Numbered from the stretch's first letter, positions 1-8,960 are shown. The stretch: 64,000 bases of DNA from an uncultured Marinobacter sp. (GCF_913055835.1 NZ_CAJXKQ010000002.1:1-64000); one strand, 5' to 3'. The notes: generated by a model from the sequence alone, not told the origin. Program-made: numbers and translations.

Positions 1-78
1 AAACTCGCACGCCTGCCCGATCACGATGGGGCCGGCGCCCAGGATCAGGATGCTTTGGATGTCGGTACGTTTTGGCAC
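1..78 (-). CDS. carB: carbamoyl-phosphate synthase large subunit, N-terminal fragment
   Basis: The first 26 codons of carB read leftward off the window edge from a GTG start at 78-76. The translation PKRTDIQSILILGAGPIVIG is the hallmark N-terminus of the large (ammonia-using) subunit, including the glycine-rich first turn of the first ATP-grasp half. An AGGGA Shine-Dalgarno lies about 5 bases before the GTG. The usual partner carA is not upstream; prpD stops 10 bases before. Only the fragment can be judged, so whether the gene is intact is unknown. Confidence 0.85.
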   Translation of the reverse strand, partial: MPKRTDIQSILILGAGPIVIGQACEF

Positions 79-88
79 GCTTCCCTAC

Positions 89-1573
89 TCAGATGACAAA
101 CAACTCCACGAACTCCTGGATCGGAGTATTCTCCAGGGTTTTCTGCTCCTGACATAGATTGAAGATAGCGTTACATCGCCTTGCGGGGAAGCGGGTTGCA
201 AGGTTGGCAACGAATTTTTCTTCCAGAAGCGGCATACCCTCCTTCCGGCGACGACGATGACCTATCGGATATTCGACAGCAATCTTGTCCGTGTTCGAAC
301 CATCATTGAAAAACACCTGAATGGCGTTAGCGATGGAGCGTTTTTCCGGTTCCAGATATTCGCGGGTATACCTCTCGTCCTCTATAACTTCCATTTTGTC
401 TCGAAGTTCATCGATTATCGGGTTGGCCAGATGGAAACCGTCTTCATAATGCTCTGCGGTGAGGCTACCAAAGGCAAGTGGCACGGCAGTCATATATTGC
501 AGGCAATGATCACGATCTGCGGCGTTTGCGAGCTTCCCGACCTTGGAAATGATTCGGATTGCAGATTCATGAGTCGTGACCACGATCTTACTTATCTCGT
601 TCAGCCGGTCTTTAACTTCCGGATGCAAAATAACAGCTGCTTCTGCCGCAGTTTGAGCATGAAATTCTGCCGGGAAAGATATCTTGAACAGGATATTTTC
701 CATCACGTAGGATCCGAAATCCTGTGGGAGCGAGAATTGGCGCTTATCCTCGGGTTTGAGCTTCTGATCTTTATTGGTTTTACTGAACAGGACGTCGTAA
801 AAACCCCATTGGGGCGCTGTCAGGACTCCCGGAACTCCCATTTCACCTCGCATTGCGATATTTGCCAGCCGGACCGCCCGTGACGTGGCATCACCCGCTG
901 CCCAGGACTTCCGCGAACCGGCGTTGGGGGCATGGCGGTAGGTCCTGAGGGATTGCCCATCTACCCAGGCATGGGACAGCGCAGAAAGCAGCTGCTCTCG
1001 GTCCGCGCCCATTAACCGACACGCCACCGCCGTTGACGCCACTTTAACAAGCACCACATGGTCTAGCCCAACGCGATTAAAAGAATTTTCCAGCGCCAGA
1101 ACGCCCTGAATTTCATGAGCCATGATCATGGCTTCCAGTACAGTTCGCATGGTTAACGGTTCTTTGCCCTCAGCGACCCGTTTCTGCGAAAGGTGGTCTG
1201 CAACAGCCAGGATAGCGCCCAAGTTGTCTGATGGATGCCCCCATTCAGCCGCCAGCCATGTGTCGTTATAGTCAAGCCAGCGAACGATGCAACCGATGTC
1301 CCAAGCGGCCTTCACCGGATCCAAGCGGAATGGCGTTCCGGGCACACGGGCACCGTTAGGGACCATTGTACCTTCGACGATTGGGCCGAGGTGTTTGGTA
1401 CATTCGGGAAAGCGCAGAGCCAGAAGGCCACATCCCAGGGTGTCCATCAGGCAATAGCGGGCGGTGCTCCAGGCTTCTTCACTGGTTATTTCATAGGTGA
1501 GAACGTAGTCCGCAATTTGTTGCAGAACTTCGTCGTAGTCGGGACGTTCGTTGAGATCAAATGTTGCGGACAT
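89..1573 (-). CDS. prpD: 2-methylcitrate dehydratase PrpD
   Basis: Dehydrates 2-methylcitrate in the methylcitrate cycle of propionate breakdown (cytoplasm). The 494-residue protein spans the whole MmgE/PrpD fold, with the early [16 protein letters not shown] helix and the conserved [20 protein letters not shown] segment around residues 98-117, and it ends in ELFVI as PrpD proteins do. It is the last gene of the prpB-prpC-acnD-prpF-prpD operon, 33 bases after prpF. Its presence beside acnD and prpF means two dehydratase routes are encoded. Assignment is from family recognition; substrate preference cannot be seen. Confidence 0.93.
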   Translation of the reverse strand: MSATFDLNERPDYDEVLQQIADYVLTYEITSEEAWSTARYCLMDTLGCGLLALRFPECTKHLGPIVEGTMVPNGARVPGTPFRLDPVKAAWDIGCIVRWLDYNDTWLAAEWGHPSDNLGAILAVADHLSQKRVAEGKEPLTMRTVLEAMIMAHEIQGVLALENSFNRVGLDHVVLVKVASTAVACRLMGADREQLLSALSHAWVDGQSLRTYRHAPNAGSRKSWAAGDATSRAVRLANIAMRGEMGVPGVLTAPQWGFYDVLFSKTNKDQKLKPEDKRQFSLPQDFGSYVMENILFKISFPAEFHAQTAAEAAVILHPEVKDRLNEISKIVVTTHESAIRIISKVGKLANAADRDHCLQYMTAVPLAFGSLTAEHYEDGFHLANPIIDELRDKMEVIEDERYTREYLEPEKRSIANAIQVFFNDGSNTDKIAVEYPIGHRRRRKEGMPLLEEKFVANLATRFPARRCNAIFNLCQEQKTLENTPIQEFVELFVI

Positions 1574-1606
1574 AGTGGAGCCTCCTTGCCACCACTATAG
1601 ATTCCG

Positions 1607-2785
1607 TCAGAAGCTATCGCCAGGCACCCTCACCCAACCTTCCATCAAAACCCGCGCACTCCGGCTCATGATGGCTTTGGTTGCGGTCCACTGACCATCG
1701 ACTTCCTTCGCTTCGGCTCCCACACGCAACGTGCCAGAGGGATGCCCAAAGGTCACGTGGGTACGGTCGCCACCGCCTGCAGCGAGATTCACCAGGGTTC
1801 CGGGAACTGCCGATGCCGTGGCAATGGCCACTGCAGCCGTACCCATCATGGCGTGGTGAAGCTTGCCCATGGACAAAGCACGAACCAGTACATCCACGTC
1901 CCCTGCTCCAATGCTTTTTCCGCTTGATGAAACGTAATCAATCGGCTTCGCCACAAAGGCCACTTTCGGCGTGTGCTGGCGATTGGCGGCTTCTTCGATG
2001 TTCTGGATCAGCCCCATCTTTACCGCTCCGTGGGCCCGGATGGTCTCGAATCGGGCCAGGGCTGCGGGATCGGAGTTGATGTCGTCCTGCAGCTCGGTGC
2101 CTTTGTACCCGATGTCTTCCGCGTTCACGAAGATGGTGGGGATGCCGGCATTGATCATGGTGGCCTTCAGGGTGCCTACACCTGGCACATCGAGGTCGTC
2201 CACCAGGTTGCCGGTGGGGAACATGGAGCCTTCGCCATCGGCCGGGTCCATGAATTCCACCTGCACTTCGGCCGCCGGGAAGGTCACGCCGTCCAGCTCG
2301 AAATCGCCGGTTTCCTGCACTTCACCTTTGGTGATGGGCACGTGGGCGACGATGGTCTTCTTGATGTTTGCCTGCCAGATACGGACGGTGCAGGTGCCGT
2401 TCTCCGGAATCCTGTCCCTGGCAACGAAGCCGCTGTTGATGGCGAAGGCGCCTACAGCAGCGGTGAGGTTGCCGCAGTTACCGCTCCAGTCGACAAACGG
2501 CTTGTCGATGGAGACCTGGCCGAAGAGGTAGTCGACGTCGTGATCCGGCTGAGTGGGGTCGGCCAGGATGACGGTTTTGCTGGTGCTCGACGTGGCTCCG
2601 CCCATACCGTCGATTTGCTTCTGGTAAGGGTCGGGGCTGCCGATCACCCGCAACAGGAGTTTGTCCCGGGCTTCGCCTGGAGTCTGGCAAGGTTCGGGAA
2701 GGTCCTGCAGGCGGAAGAAGACGCCTTTTGATGTGCCGCCACGCATGTAGGTGGCGGGGATGCGAATTTGTGGAGCGTGGGGCAT
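1607..2785 (-). CDS. prpF: 2-methylaconitate cis-trans isomerase PrpF
   Basis: Isomerizes the 2-methylaconitate isomer made by AcnD so that it can be rehydrated to 2-methylisocitrate. The 392-residue protein has the PrpF start RIPATYMRGGTSKGVFFRL, the DGMGGATSSTSKT loop and the DWSGNCGNLTAAVGAFAI segment with the cysteine of the diaminopimelate-epimerase-like fold. PrpF is characteristically encoded next to acnD, as here. It starts at ATG 2785; a GGGGTCAGAAG palindrome and a four-copy repeat array separate it from acnD upstream. Confidence 0.93.
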   Translation of the reverse strand: MPHAPQIRIPATYMRGGTSKGVFFRLQDLPEPCQTPGEARDKLLLRVIGSPDPYQKQIDGMGGATSSTSKTVILADPTQPDHDVDYLFGQVSIDKPFVDWSGNCGNLTAAVGAFAINSGFVARDRIPENGTCTVRIWQANIKKTIVAHVPITKGEVQETGDFELDGVTFPAAEVQVEFMDPADGEGSMFPTGNLVDDLDVPGVGTLKATMINAGIPTIFVNAEDIGYKGTELQDDINSDPAALARFETIRAHGAVKMGLIQNIEEAANRQHTPKVAFVAKPIDYVSSSGKSIGAGDVDVLVRALSMGKLHHAMMGTAAVAIATASAVPGTLVNLAAGGGDRTHVTFGHPSGTLRVGAEAKEVDGQWTATKAIMSRSARVLMEGWVRVPGDSF

Positions 2786-2812
2786 GGTTTTACTCTCTGT
2801 ATCCGTGAAGAC

Positions 2813-2842
2813 GGGGTCAGAAGAAGGCTTTCTTCTGACTCC
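2813..2842. repeat. GGGGTCAGAAG palindromic repeat, copy 1
   Basis: An imperfect inverted repeat with arms GGGGTCAGAAGAA and TTTCTTCTGACTCC around a short GC loop. Related palindromes occur at 22615-22643 and 50038-50067, so this is a dispersed element and not a private terminator. It lies in the acnD-prpF gap, 27 bases before the prpF start, so in the operon mRNA it would form a hairpin just upstream of prpF. No U-run follows it. Confidence 0.7.
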
Positions 2843-2850
2843 TTGTTTCT

Positions 2851-3033
2851 TGTCGGATTATGCTGCGCTAATCCGACCTACGGGGGGCGGTTGCTTTGTC
2901 GGATTACGCTGCGCTAATCCGACCTACTTGGGCCGGTTTCATTGTCGGATTACGGCTTCGCCTAATCCGACCTACGGGTTTGGCGATAGCTATGGCGTAG
3001 GTCGGATTAGGCCCAGAGGGCCGTAATCCGACA
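2851..3033. repeat. REP-like palindrome array A (four copies, F-F-F-R)
   Basis: Four copies of a 31-37 base imperfect palindrome with arms GTCGGATTA and TAATCCGAC, flanked on one side by CTAC. Copies: 2851-2881, 2897-2927 and 2943-2975 in one orientation (TGTCGGATTA first), and 2997-3033 inverted (GTAGGTCGGATTA first). Loops differ in sequence and length (TGCTGCG, CGCTGCG, CGGCTTCGCC and a longer GC loop). The inverted copy ends 10 bases from the acnD stop codon. Likely a REP/BIME-type element between co-transcribed acnD and prpF; no transposase is seen nearby. Confidence 0.9.
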
Positions 3034-3043
3034 TTTTGTCAGG

Positions 3044-5641
3044 CTACGCAGCCCCTTCGGATTGCAGGAAATCCTCCGCAAACCGCTGCAACACACCACC
3101 TGCGCTGTAGATAGACACTTCTTCAGCGGTATCCAGGCGGCAGATTACCGGAATGCGTTCGGTGCTACCGTTCTTCCGATGGATTACCAGCGTGAGTTCA
3201 GCGCGGGGCGCCGGAGTGCCTTCTACGTCGTAGGTTTCGGTGCCGTCGATGCCGAGCGTCTTGCGGGTGGTGCCTTCCTCGAACTGCAGGGGCATCACGC
3301 CCATACCGATCAGGTTGGTGCGGTGAATCCGCTCGAAGCCTTCGGCCACAATCGCTTCAACACCAGCCAGGGCGACGCCTTTGGCGGCCCAGTCACGGGA
3401 AGAACCCTGCCCGTAGTCGGCGCCGGCGATGATGATCAGCGGCTGCTTGCGCTCCATGTAGGTCTCGATGGCTTCCCACATGCGGGTGACCTTGCCTTCC
3501 GGCTCGATCCGCGCCAGGGAACCCTGCTTCACGTTGCCGTTTTCGTCCCGGACCATTTCGTTGAACAGTTTCGGGTTGGCGAAGGTGGCACGCTGGGCCG
3601 TCAGGTGATCGCCCCGGTGGGTTGCGTAGGAGTTAAAGTCTTCCTCGGGCACACCCATCTTGTGCAGGTATTCACCAGCTGCGCTGTTCATCAGGATGGC
3701 GTTGGATGGCGACAGATGGTCGGTGGTGATGTTGTCCGGCAACACCGCCAGCGGGCGCATGCCCTTGAGGGTTTTCTCACCGACCATGCCACCTTCCCAG
3801 TAGGGCGGGCGACGGATGTAGGTGCTCTGCGGACGCCACTCATATAGCGGGTTGGTGTTGGCCTGGGCATCCCGGGTGATGTCGAACATCGGGATGTAGG
3901 TGCTGCGGAACTGCTCCGGCTTCACGCTGGATTTCACGATGGCATCGATTTCCGCATCGTCCGGCCAGATGTCCTTCAGGGTGACGGGGTTGCCGTCCTT
4001 ATCATAGCCCAGAGCATCTTTCTCGATGTCGAAGCGGATGGTGCCTGCGATCGCATAGGCAACCACCAGCGGCGGCGACGCCAGGAACGCCTGCTTGGCA
4101 TAGGGGTGAATCCGGCCGTCGAAGTTCCGGTTACCGGAGAGCACCGCCACGGAATACAGGTCCCGGTCGATAATCTCCTGCTGGATTTTCGGATCCAGGG
4201 CGCCACTCATGCCGTTACAGGTGGTGCAGGCGAAAGCGACTACACCGAAGCCGAGCTGCTCGAGTTCTGGCAGCAGTTTGGCTTCTTCCAGGTACATCTT
4301 GACCGTTTTGGAACCCGGCGCCAGGGAGGTTTTCACCCATGGCTTGCGGGTCAGCCCCAGCTTGTTGGCGTTGCGGGCGATCAGGCCGGCCGCCACCATG
4401 TTGCGGGGGTTGCTGGTGTTGGTACAGCTGGTGATGGCGGCGATGATGCAGGCGCCATCCGGCATCTTGCCCTCTTCCTGCTCCCACTCACCGGCAATGC
4501 CGCGTTCTGCCAGCTCGGATGTCGGCAGGTGGGCATGGGGGTTGGAGGGGCCAGCCAGGGTACGGGTCACTTTGGACAGGTCGAACTTCAGCACGCGCTC
4601 GTATTCGGCGTTCTTCATGCTGTCGGCCCAGAGACCGGTTTCCTTGGCGTATTTCTCTACCAGGGCGACCTGCTCGTCTTCACGACCGGTCAGTTTCAGA
4701 TAGTCGATGGTCTGGCCGTCGATGTAAAACATCGCGGCCGTAGCGCCGTATTCCGGGGTCATGTTGGAGATGGTGGCACGGTCGCCCACTGTAAGGCTGT
4801 CAGCGCCTTCACCGTAGAACTCCAGGTAGGCGCCAACTACGCGCTCTTTACGCAGGAACTCGGTAATGGCCAGCACCATATCGGTACCGGTGATACCCGG
4901 CTGGAGTTTGCCAGTCAGCTCCACGCCAACGATATCCGGCAGGCGCATCATGGAGGCACGGCCCAGCATCACGCTCTCGGCTTCCAGGCCACCTACACCC
5001 ACGGAAATGACTCCCAGGGCGTCGACCATGGGGGTGTGGCTGTCGGTACCGACACAGGTATCCGGGAAAGCAACACCATCGCGGTTCTGAACCACCGGCG
5101 ACATCTTCTCCAGGTTGATCTGGTGCATGATGCCGTTGCCGGGAGGAATCACGTCCACGTTCTTGAACGCGGTCTTTGTCCAGTTGATGAAGTGGAACCG
5201 GTCGTCGTTACGGCGATCCTCGATCTGGCGGTTCTTCTCGAACGCGTCTTTCTCGAAGCCAGCGTGCTCAACGGCCAGGGAGTGATCCACGATCAACTGG
5301 GTCGGGACGACGGGGTTGACCTTGGCGGGGTCACCGCCCTTCTCGGCGATGGCATCACGCAGGCCGGCAAGGTCCACCAGGGCAGTCTGGCCCAGGATGT
5401 CGTGGCACACAACGCGGGCCGGGTACCAGGGGAAATCCAGGTCCCGCTTGCGTTCGATCAGTTGCTTGAGTGAGCCCGTGAGCATCTCCGGATCGCAACG
5501 GCGAACCAGTTGTTCCGCCAGGATCTTGGAGGTGTAAGGAAGCTTTTCGTACGCGCCGGCCTGGATGTCTTCCACGGCCTGGCGGGTATCGAAGTAGTCC
5601 AGGTCGGTGCCTGGCAACGGTTTGCGGTATTCGGTGTTCAT
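3044..5641 (-). CDS. acnD: Fe/S-dependent 2-methylisocitrate dehydratase AcnD
   Basis: Aconitase-family enzyme that dehydrates 2-methylcitrate to a 2-methylaconitate isomer; it needs PrpF to complete the step. The 865 residues carry the 4Fe-4S ligands C406 (ITSCTNTSNPRN), C472 and C475 (FACTTCNG), the DSHTPMVDALG segment near residue 200, and the C-terminal swivel domain with GADYGQGSSRDWAAKG. The N-terminus MNTEYRKPLPGTDLDYFD is that of AcnD and not of AcnA. It sits between prpC and prpF, with palindrome arrays on both sides. The family call is strong; AcnA is excluded mainly by N-terminus and context. Confidence 0.94.
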   Translation of the reverse strand: MNTEYRKPLPGTDLDYFDTRQAVEDIQAGAYEKLPYTSKILAEQLVRRCDPEMLTGSLKQLIERKRDLDFPWYPARVVCHDILGQTALVDLAGLRDAIAEKGGDPAKVNPVVPTQLIVDHSLAVEHAGFEKDAFEKNRQIEDRRNDDRFHFINWTKTAFKNVDVIPPGNGIMHQINLEKMSPVVQNRDGVAFPDTCVGTDSHTPMVDALGVISVGVGGLEAESVMLGRASMMRLPDIVGVELTGKLQPGITGTDMVLAITEFLRKERVVGAYLEFYGEGADSLTVGDRATISNMTPEYGATAAMFYIDGQTIDYLKLTGREDEQVALVEKYAKETGLWADSMKNAEYERVLKFDLSKVTRTLAGPSNPHAHLPTSELAERGIAGEWEQEEGKMPDGACIIAAITSCTNTSNPRNMVAAGLIARNANKLGLTRKPWVKTSLAPGSKTVKMYLEEAKLLPELEQLGFGVVAFACTTCNGMSGALDPKIQQEIIDRDLYSVAVLSGNRNFDGRIHPYAKQAFLASPPLVVAYAIAGTIRFDIEKDALGYDKDGNPVTLKDIWPDDAEIDAIVKSSVKPEQFRSTYIPMFDITRDAQANTNPLYEWRPQSTYIRRPPYWEGGMVGEKTLKGMRPLAVLPDNITTDHLSPSNAILMNSAAGEYLHKMGVPEEDFNSYATHRGDHLTAQRATFANPKLFNEMVRDENGNVKQGSLARIEPEGKVTRMWEAIETYMERKQPLIIIAGADYGQGSSRDWAAKGVALAGVEAIVAEGFERIHRTNLIGMGVMPLQFEEGTTRKTLGIDGTETYDVEGTPAPRAELTLVIHRKNGSTERIPVICRLDTAEEVSIYSAGGVLQRFAEDFLQSEGAA

Positions 5642-5664
5642 GGGCGGTACCCTGATTCTGGTTC

Positions 5665-5872
5665 TGTCGGATTACGCCGTAGGCTAATCCGACCTACATA
5701 AACTTTGTCGGATTACGGCATGGGCTAATCCGACCTACATAAGCATTGTCGGATTACGGCGTGGGCTGATCCGACCTGCGAAAACTTGTCGGATTACGGC
5801 TTTGCCTAAACCGACCTACTTGGATGATGGCGCTAACCCGTAGGTCGGATTAGCCGAAGGCGTAATCCGACG
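5665..5872. repeat. REP-like palindrome array B (five copies, F-F-F-F-R)
   Basis: Five copies of the GTCGGATTA...TAATCCGAC palindrome fill the prpC-acnD gap: 5665-5697, 5706-5738, 5747-5779, 5787-5819 (same orientation) and 5840-5872 (inverted). Copies 3 and 4 carry arm mismatches (TGATCCGAC, TAAACCGAC), so they are decaying. Spacers between direct copies are only 7-8 bases. The inverted copy ends 16 bases from the prpC stop codon, repeating the pattern of array A. Confidence 0.9.
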
Positions 5873-5888
5873 CTCAGGGCTGGTTAAT

Positions 5889-7019
5889 TCACGGCCGCTC
5901 GTCGATTGGCACCCACTTCGAATCCGCCGGGCCGGTGTAATCGGCGCTTGGGCGGATGATGCGGTTATTTGCACGCTGCTCTTTCACGTGGGCGGCCCAG
6001 CCGGATACCCGAGACATCACGAAGATCGGGGTAAAAAGTTCGGTCGGAATGCCCATGAAGTGGTAGGCCGAGGCGTGGAAGAAGTCGGCGTTACAGAACA
6101 ACTTCTTCTCGCGCCACATAACGGCTTCACAGCGCTCGGATACCGGGTACAGCACGGTATCGCCCACTTCTTCAGCCAGCTTCTTGGACCACTGCTTGAT
6201 GATGGCGTTGCGCGGATCAGACTCTTTGTAGATCGCGTGGCCGAAGCCCATGATCTTTTCCTTGCGCTCAAGCATGCCCATCAGGCCTTCTTCGGCCTCT
6301 TCCGGAGTCTTGAACTTCTGGATCAGAGCCATGGCCGCTTCGTTGGCACCGCCGTGCAGAGGTCCGCGCAATGAACCGATGGCGCCGGTCACACAGCTGT
6401 GGATATCAGACAGTGTGGAGGCGCAAACGCGGGCGGTGAAGGTGGAGGCGTTGAATTCGTGCTCTGCGTACAGGATCAGCGACACATTCATCACGCGCTC
6501 GTGCAGCTCGCTGGGCTTCTTGCCGTGCAGAAGCTGGAGGAAGTGGCCGCCGATGGAGTCCACGTTACTCTCGGTTTCGATCCGAACGCCTTCGTGGGCG
6601 AAGCGGTACCAGTAGGTAATGATGGACGGGAACACTGCCAGCATGCGGTCGATCTTGTCGTCCTGCTCGCTGAAATCTTCTTCGGTTTCCAGGTTGCCCA
6701 GCATGGAGCAGCCGGTACGCATCACATCCATCGGGTGGGCGTCTTTGGGAATCTGCTCAAGCACGGTTTTCAGGGCAGCCGGCAGGCCGCGCAGGCTCTG
6801 GAGTTTTTTGGTGTAGGCGTCCAGTTCCTGGCGGTTCGGCAGTTTACCGCGCAGCAGCAGGTAGGCGATTTCTTCAAACTGGGCTTTCTCGGCCAGATCG
6901 GCAATGTCGTAGCCGCGGTAGGTCAGGCCGGCGCCGCTTTTGCCGACGGTACACAGGGCGGTTTCGCCAGCTACCTGGCCACGGAGGCCTGCGCCGCTTA
7001 GTTGTTTTGCTTCAGCCAT
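5889..7019 (-). CDS. prpC: 2-methylcitrate synthase PrpC
   Basis: Condenses propionyl-CoA with oxaloacetate to 2-methylcitrate. The 376-residue protein is the short citrate-synthase type; the catalytic residues appear as H222 (GPLHGGANE), H261 (GFGHAIYK) and D312 (CNADFFHAS). The start AGLRGQVAGETALCTVGKSG and the end RIIRPSADYTGP are typical of PrpC, and the absence of the NADH-binding N-terminal domain of GltA fits. It lies between prpB and acnD in the operon. A housekeeping citrate synthase is disfavoured by context. Confidence 0.95.
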   Translation of the reverse strand: MAEAKQLSGAGLRGQVAGETALCTVGKSGAGLTYRGYDIADLAEKAQFEEIAYLLLRGKLPNRQELDAYTKKLQSLRGLPAALKTVLEQIPKDAHPMDVMRTGCSMLGNLETEEDFSEQDDKIDRMLAVFPSIITYWYRFAHEGVRIETESNVDSIGGHFLQLLHGKKPSELHERVMNVSLILYAEHEFNASTFTARVCASTLSDIHSCVTGAIGSLRGPLHGGANEAAMALIQKFKTPEEAEEGLMGMLERKEKIMGFGHAIYKESDPRNAIIKQWSKKLAEEVGDTVLYPVSERCEAVMWREKKLFCNADFFHASAYHFMGIPTELFTPIFVMSRVSGWAAHVKEQRANNRIIRPSADYTGPADSKWVPIDERP

Positions 7020-7052
7020 TGTTGTCTCCCATCTTTAACTTGTTTGGGCGTC

Positions 7053-7255
7053 TGTCGGATTACGCCTTTGGCTAATCCGACCTACTTATGTTTTGGTCGG
7101 TTCTGAGGTTCTGTCGGATTACGCCTTTGGCTAATCCGACCACTAATGTTTTGATTGGTTTTGGGGCCTGTCGGATTACGGCTTCGCCTAATCCGACCTA
7201 CGTTTGAGGCTCCCTGATTCTTGTAGGTTGGATTAGCCGGAGGCGTAATCCAACA
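7053..7255. repeat. REP-like palindrome array C (four copies, F-F-F-R)
   Basis: Copies at 7053-7085, 7112-7140 (lacking the trailing CTAC), 7169-7201 and, inverted, 7223-7255. The inverted copy differs in both arms, GTTGGATTA and TAATCCAAC, a pair of changes that keeps the stem perfectly paired. It ends 7 bases from the prpB stop codon. The array lies in the prpB-prpC gap, so it is probably transcribed with the operon. Confidence 0.9.
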
Positions 7256-7262
7256 AACCTCG

Positions 7263-8150
7263 TTAACCCTTGCTCTGCTGGAACAGCTGGTCCAGCTTCT
7301 GCTCAAAATCGTGGTAGTTCAGGAAATCGTACAGCTCCATCCGGGTCTGCATCAGGTCTACCACGTCTTTCTGGTCGCCCTTCTCCAGAATGTTCTGGTA
7401 AACGGTCAGGGCGGCCTTGTTCATGGCGCGGAAGGCGCTGAGCGGGTACAAGACCATGTCGGCGCCGGCTTCGGCCAGTTCCTTGCGGTTGTACAGCGGT
7501 GTGGCACCGAATTCGGTGATGTTCGCCAAGATGGGCACGTCCAAGGCTTCAGAGAATGCCTTGTAGTGCTCGAGTTCGGTAACCGCTTCGGCAAAGATGC
7601 CGTCGGCGCCGGCTTCGATGCATGCCTTGGCGCGTTCGATGGCGGCCTCGAGACCTTCTTTCTGGAACGCGTCGGTGCGGGCCATGATGAAGAAGTCTTT
7701 GTCTTCACGGGCATCGACGGCGGCCTTGATGCGGTCGACCATTTCTTCCTGGGATACGATTTCCTTGTTCGGACGGTGGCCACAGCGCTTCTGGGCAACC
7801 TGGTCTTCAATGTGGACAGCGGCAGCACCGGCACGTTCCATTTCGCGGATAGTGCGGGCGATGTTGAAGGCGCCACCCCAGCCGGTATCGATGTCGACCA
7901 GCAGCGGCACGTCGGTGGCTGCGGTAATACGGCGAACGTCCTCGACCACATCGTTCATGGTGGTCATGCCCAGATCCGGCAGGCCATAGGAGGCGTTGGC
8001 GACACCGCCACCGGACAGGTAGATGGCCTGGTGGCCGACTTTATCGGCCATCATGGCGGCATAGGCGTTGATGGTGCCGACGATCTGCAGGGGCTGGTTT
8101 TCTTTAAGCGCCTTGCGGAAGCGGGCGCCGGGGCTGAGTTTGTTGGTCAT
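7263..8150 (-). CDS. prpB: 2-methylisocitrate lyase PrpB
   Basis: Cleaves 2-methylisocitrate to pyruvate and succinate, the last step of the cycle. The 295-residue TIM-barrel protein carries the isocitrate-lyase-superfamily signature KRCGH at 121-125, with catalytic C123 at the same number as in the enterobacterial enzyme. [18 protein letters not shown] and [11 protein letters not shown] give the PEP-mutase-like metal and substrate site. First enzyme gene behind the GntR regulator; two repeat copies lie between them. Confidence 0.96.
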   Translation of the reverse strand: MTNKLSPGARFRKALKENQPLQIVGTINAYAAMMADKVGHQAIYLSGGGVANASYGLPDLGMTTMNDVVEDVRRITAATDVPLLVDIDTGWGGAFNIARTIREMERAGAAAVHIEDQVAQKRCGHRPNKEIVSQEEMVDRIKAAVDAREDKDFFIMARTDAFQKEGLEAAIERAKACIEAGADGIFAEAVTELEHYKAFSEALDVPILANITEFGATPLYNRKELAEAGADMVLYPLSAFRAMNKAALTVYQNILEKGDQKDVVDLMQTRMELYDFLNYHDFEQKLDQLFQQSKG

Positions 8151-8181
8151 GGTGGTGGCCTCTTCTCTTTTGGATTCTTGT

Positions 8182-8264
8182 TGTCGGATTACGCCTGCTG
8201 CTAATCCGACCTATGGGTATTGATTCTGGTTTGTCGGATTACGCCTTTGGCTAATCCGACCTAC
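8182..8264. repeat. REP-like palindrome pair D (F-F)
   Basis: Two same-orientation copies of the GTCGGATTA...TAATCCGAC palindrome at 8182-8213 and 8232-8264 in the gap between the GntR gene and prpB. The second ends 1 base from the GntR stop codon. Unlike arrays A-C there is no inverted copy. Confidence 0.88.
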
Positions 8265-8265
8265 G

Positions 8266-8946
8266 TTAGATGGTGATTTCGCCTTCCTGGATTTTCTTTT
8301 CGATGTTTTGTCTGGCGGCGTTGATGTGTCGTTTCATCAGGAACTCCGCCAGTTCGCCGTCGCGCTGGGCGATGGCTTCTACGATTCGTCGGTGTTCGCC
8401 GAGGGCCCGTTTCGGGCGCCCGGTGGAGGTGCTTAGCCGGTAACGGTACATGCGCACCATGTAGTAAAGATCACCCAATAGCATCTGGGCCAGTTTGGTG
8501 TTGCGGCTGCCGGTGGCGATCCTGTGGTGGAAGTCGTAGTCGCCTTCGGCCTGGTAATAGGCCTGGCCCTGGGCTTCATCGATCATCTGTTCGTGGCTGT
8601 CGAGGGTCGCCTGGAGGTCGGCGATTTCCTGGTCGGTCATGCGCTCGGCTGCCTGGCGGGCGGCCAGTCCCTCCATGACTTCGCGAATACGGTAGAGCTC
8701 CATCAGCTCGGAGGCGCTGACGGAAACTACCTTGACGCCGGCATGGGGCCGGCGCACAAGAAGGCCGCGGGACTCAAGGCGGCCCAGGGCTTCCCGAAGC
8801 GGGCCGCGGGTGAGATCGAACCGGGAACACAGCTCCAGTTCACCGATTTTTTCCCCCGGAGCCAGTTCGCCTTTTACGATTGCCGTTTGCAGACAATCGA
8901 AGGCCTCATCGGCGCGGGTGTAGGTAGGAGACAGTAACTCAGACAT
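8266..8946 (-). CDS. GntR-family (FadR-type, FCD domain) regulator of the prp operon
   Basis: The 226-residue protein has an N-terminal winged helix (about 10-75; PGEKIGELELCSRFDLTRGPLREAL is the recognition region) and a C-terminal all-helical FCD ligand domain (about 85-215) with YRIREVMEGLAARQAAE and a histidine-rich HHRIA segment typical of metal and acid binding. First gene of the prp operon; in Pseudomonas-type genomes a regulator of this kind in this place is called PrpR. Three TTGTNNACAA palindromes lie just upstream, one next to its start codon, which suggests autoregulation and control of the operon. The ligand is inferred (methylcitrate or a relative), not seen. Confidence 0.88.
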   Translation of the reverse strand: MSELLSPTYTRADEAFDCLQTAIVKGELAPGEKIGELELCSRFDLTRGPLREALGRLESRGLLVRRPHAGVKVVSVSASELMELYRIREVMEGLAARQAAERMTDQEIADLQATLDSHEQMIDEAQGQAYYQAEGDYDFHHRIATGSRNTKLAQMLLGDLYYMVRMYRYRLSTSTGRPKRALGEHRRIVEAIAQRDGELAEFLMKRHINAARQNIEKKIQEGEITI

Positions 8947-8948
8947 AG

Positions 8949-8960
8949 TTTGTCAACAAA
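8949..8960. promoter_or_regulatory. candidate GntR operator O1
   Basis: Perfect inverted repeat TTTGT-CA-ACAAA only 2 bases upstream of the regulator start codon. It shares the core TTGTNNACAA with O2 and O3. Bound here, a repressor would cover the ribosome-entry side of the transcript start region. Confidence 0.65.

Noticed and set aside
257..883. 208-codon plus-strand frame opposite prpD
   Set aside because: Lies wholly inside prpD on the other strand and has no motif.
2851..3033. Palindromes as ordinary rho-independent terminators
   Set aside because: No T-run follows the stems, they are in tandem, and they lie between genes of one operon.
4106..5473. 455-codon open frame on the plus strand opposite acnD
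   Set aside because: Shadow of acnD: composition is His/Gly/Val-rich with no family motifs, and the opposite strand has a complete AcnD.
2851..5872. Repeat arrays as a CRISPR locus
   Set aside because: Units are palindromes with variable loops, spacers are short and unequal (7-21 bases), inverted copies occur and no cas gene is present.
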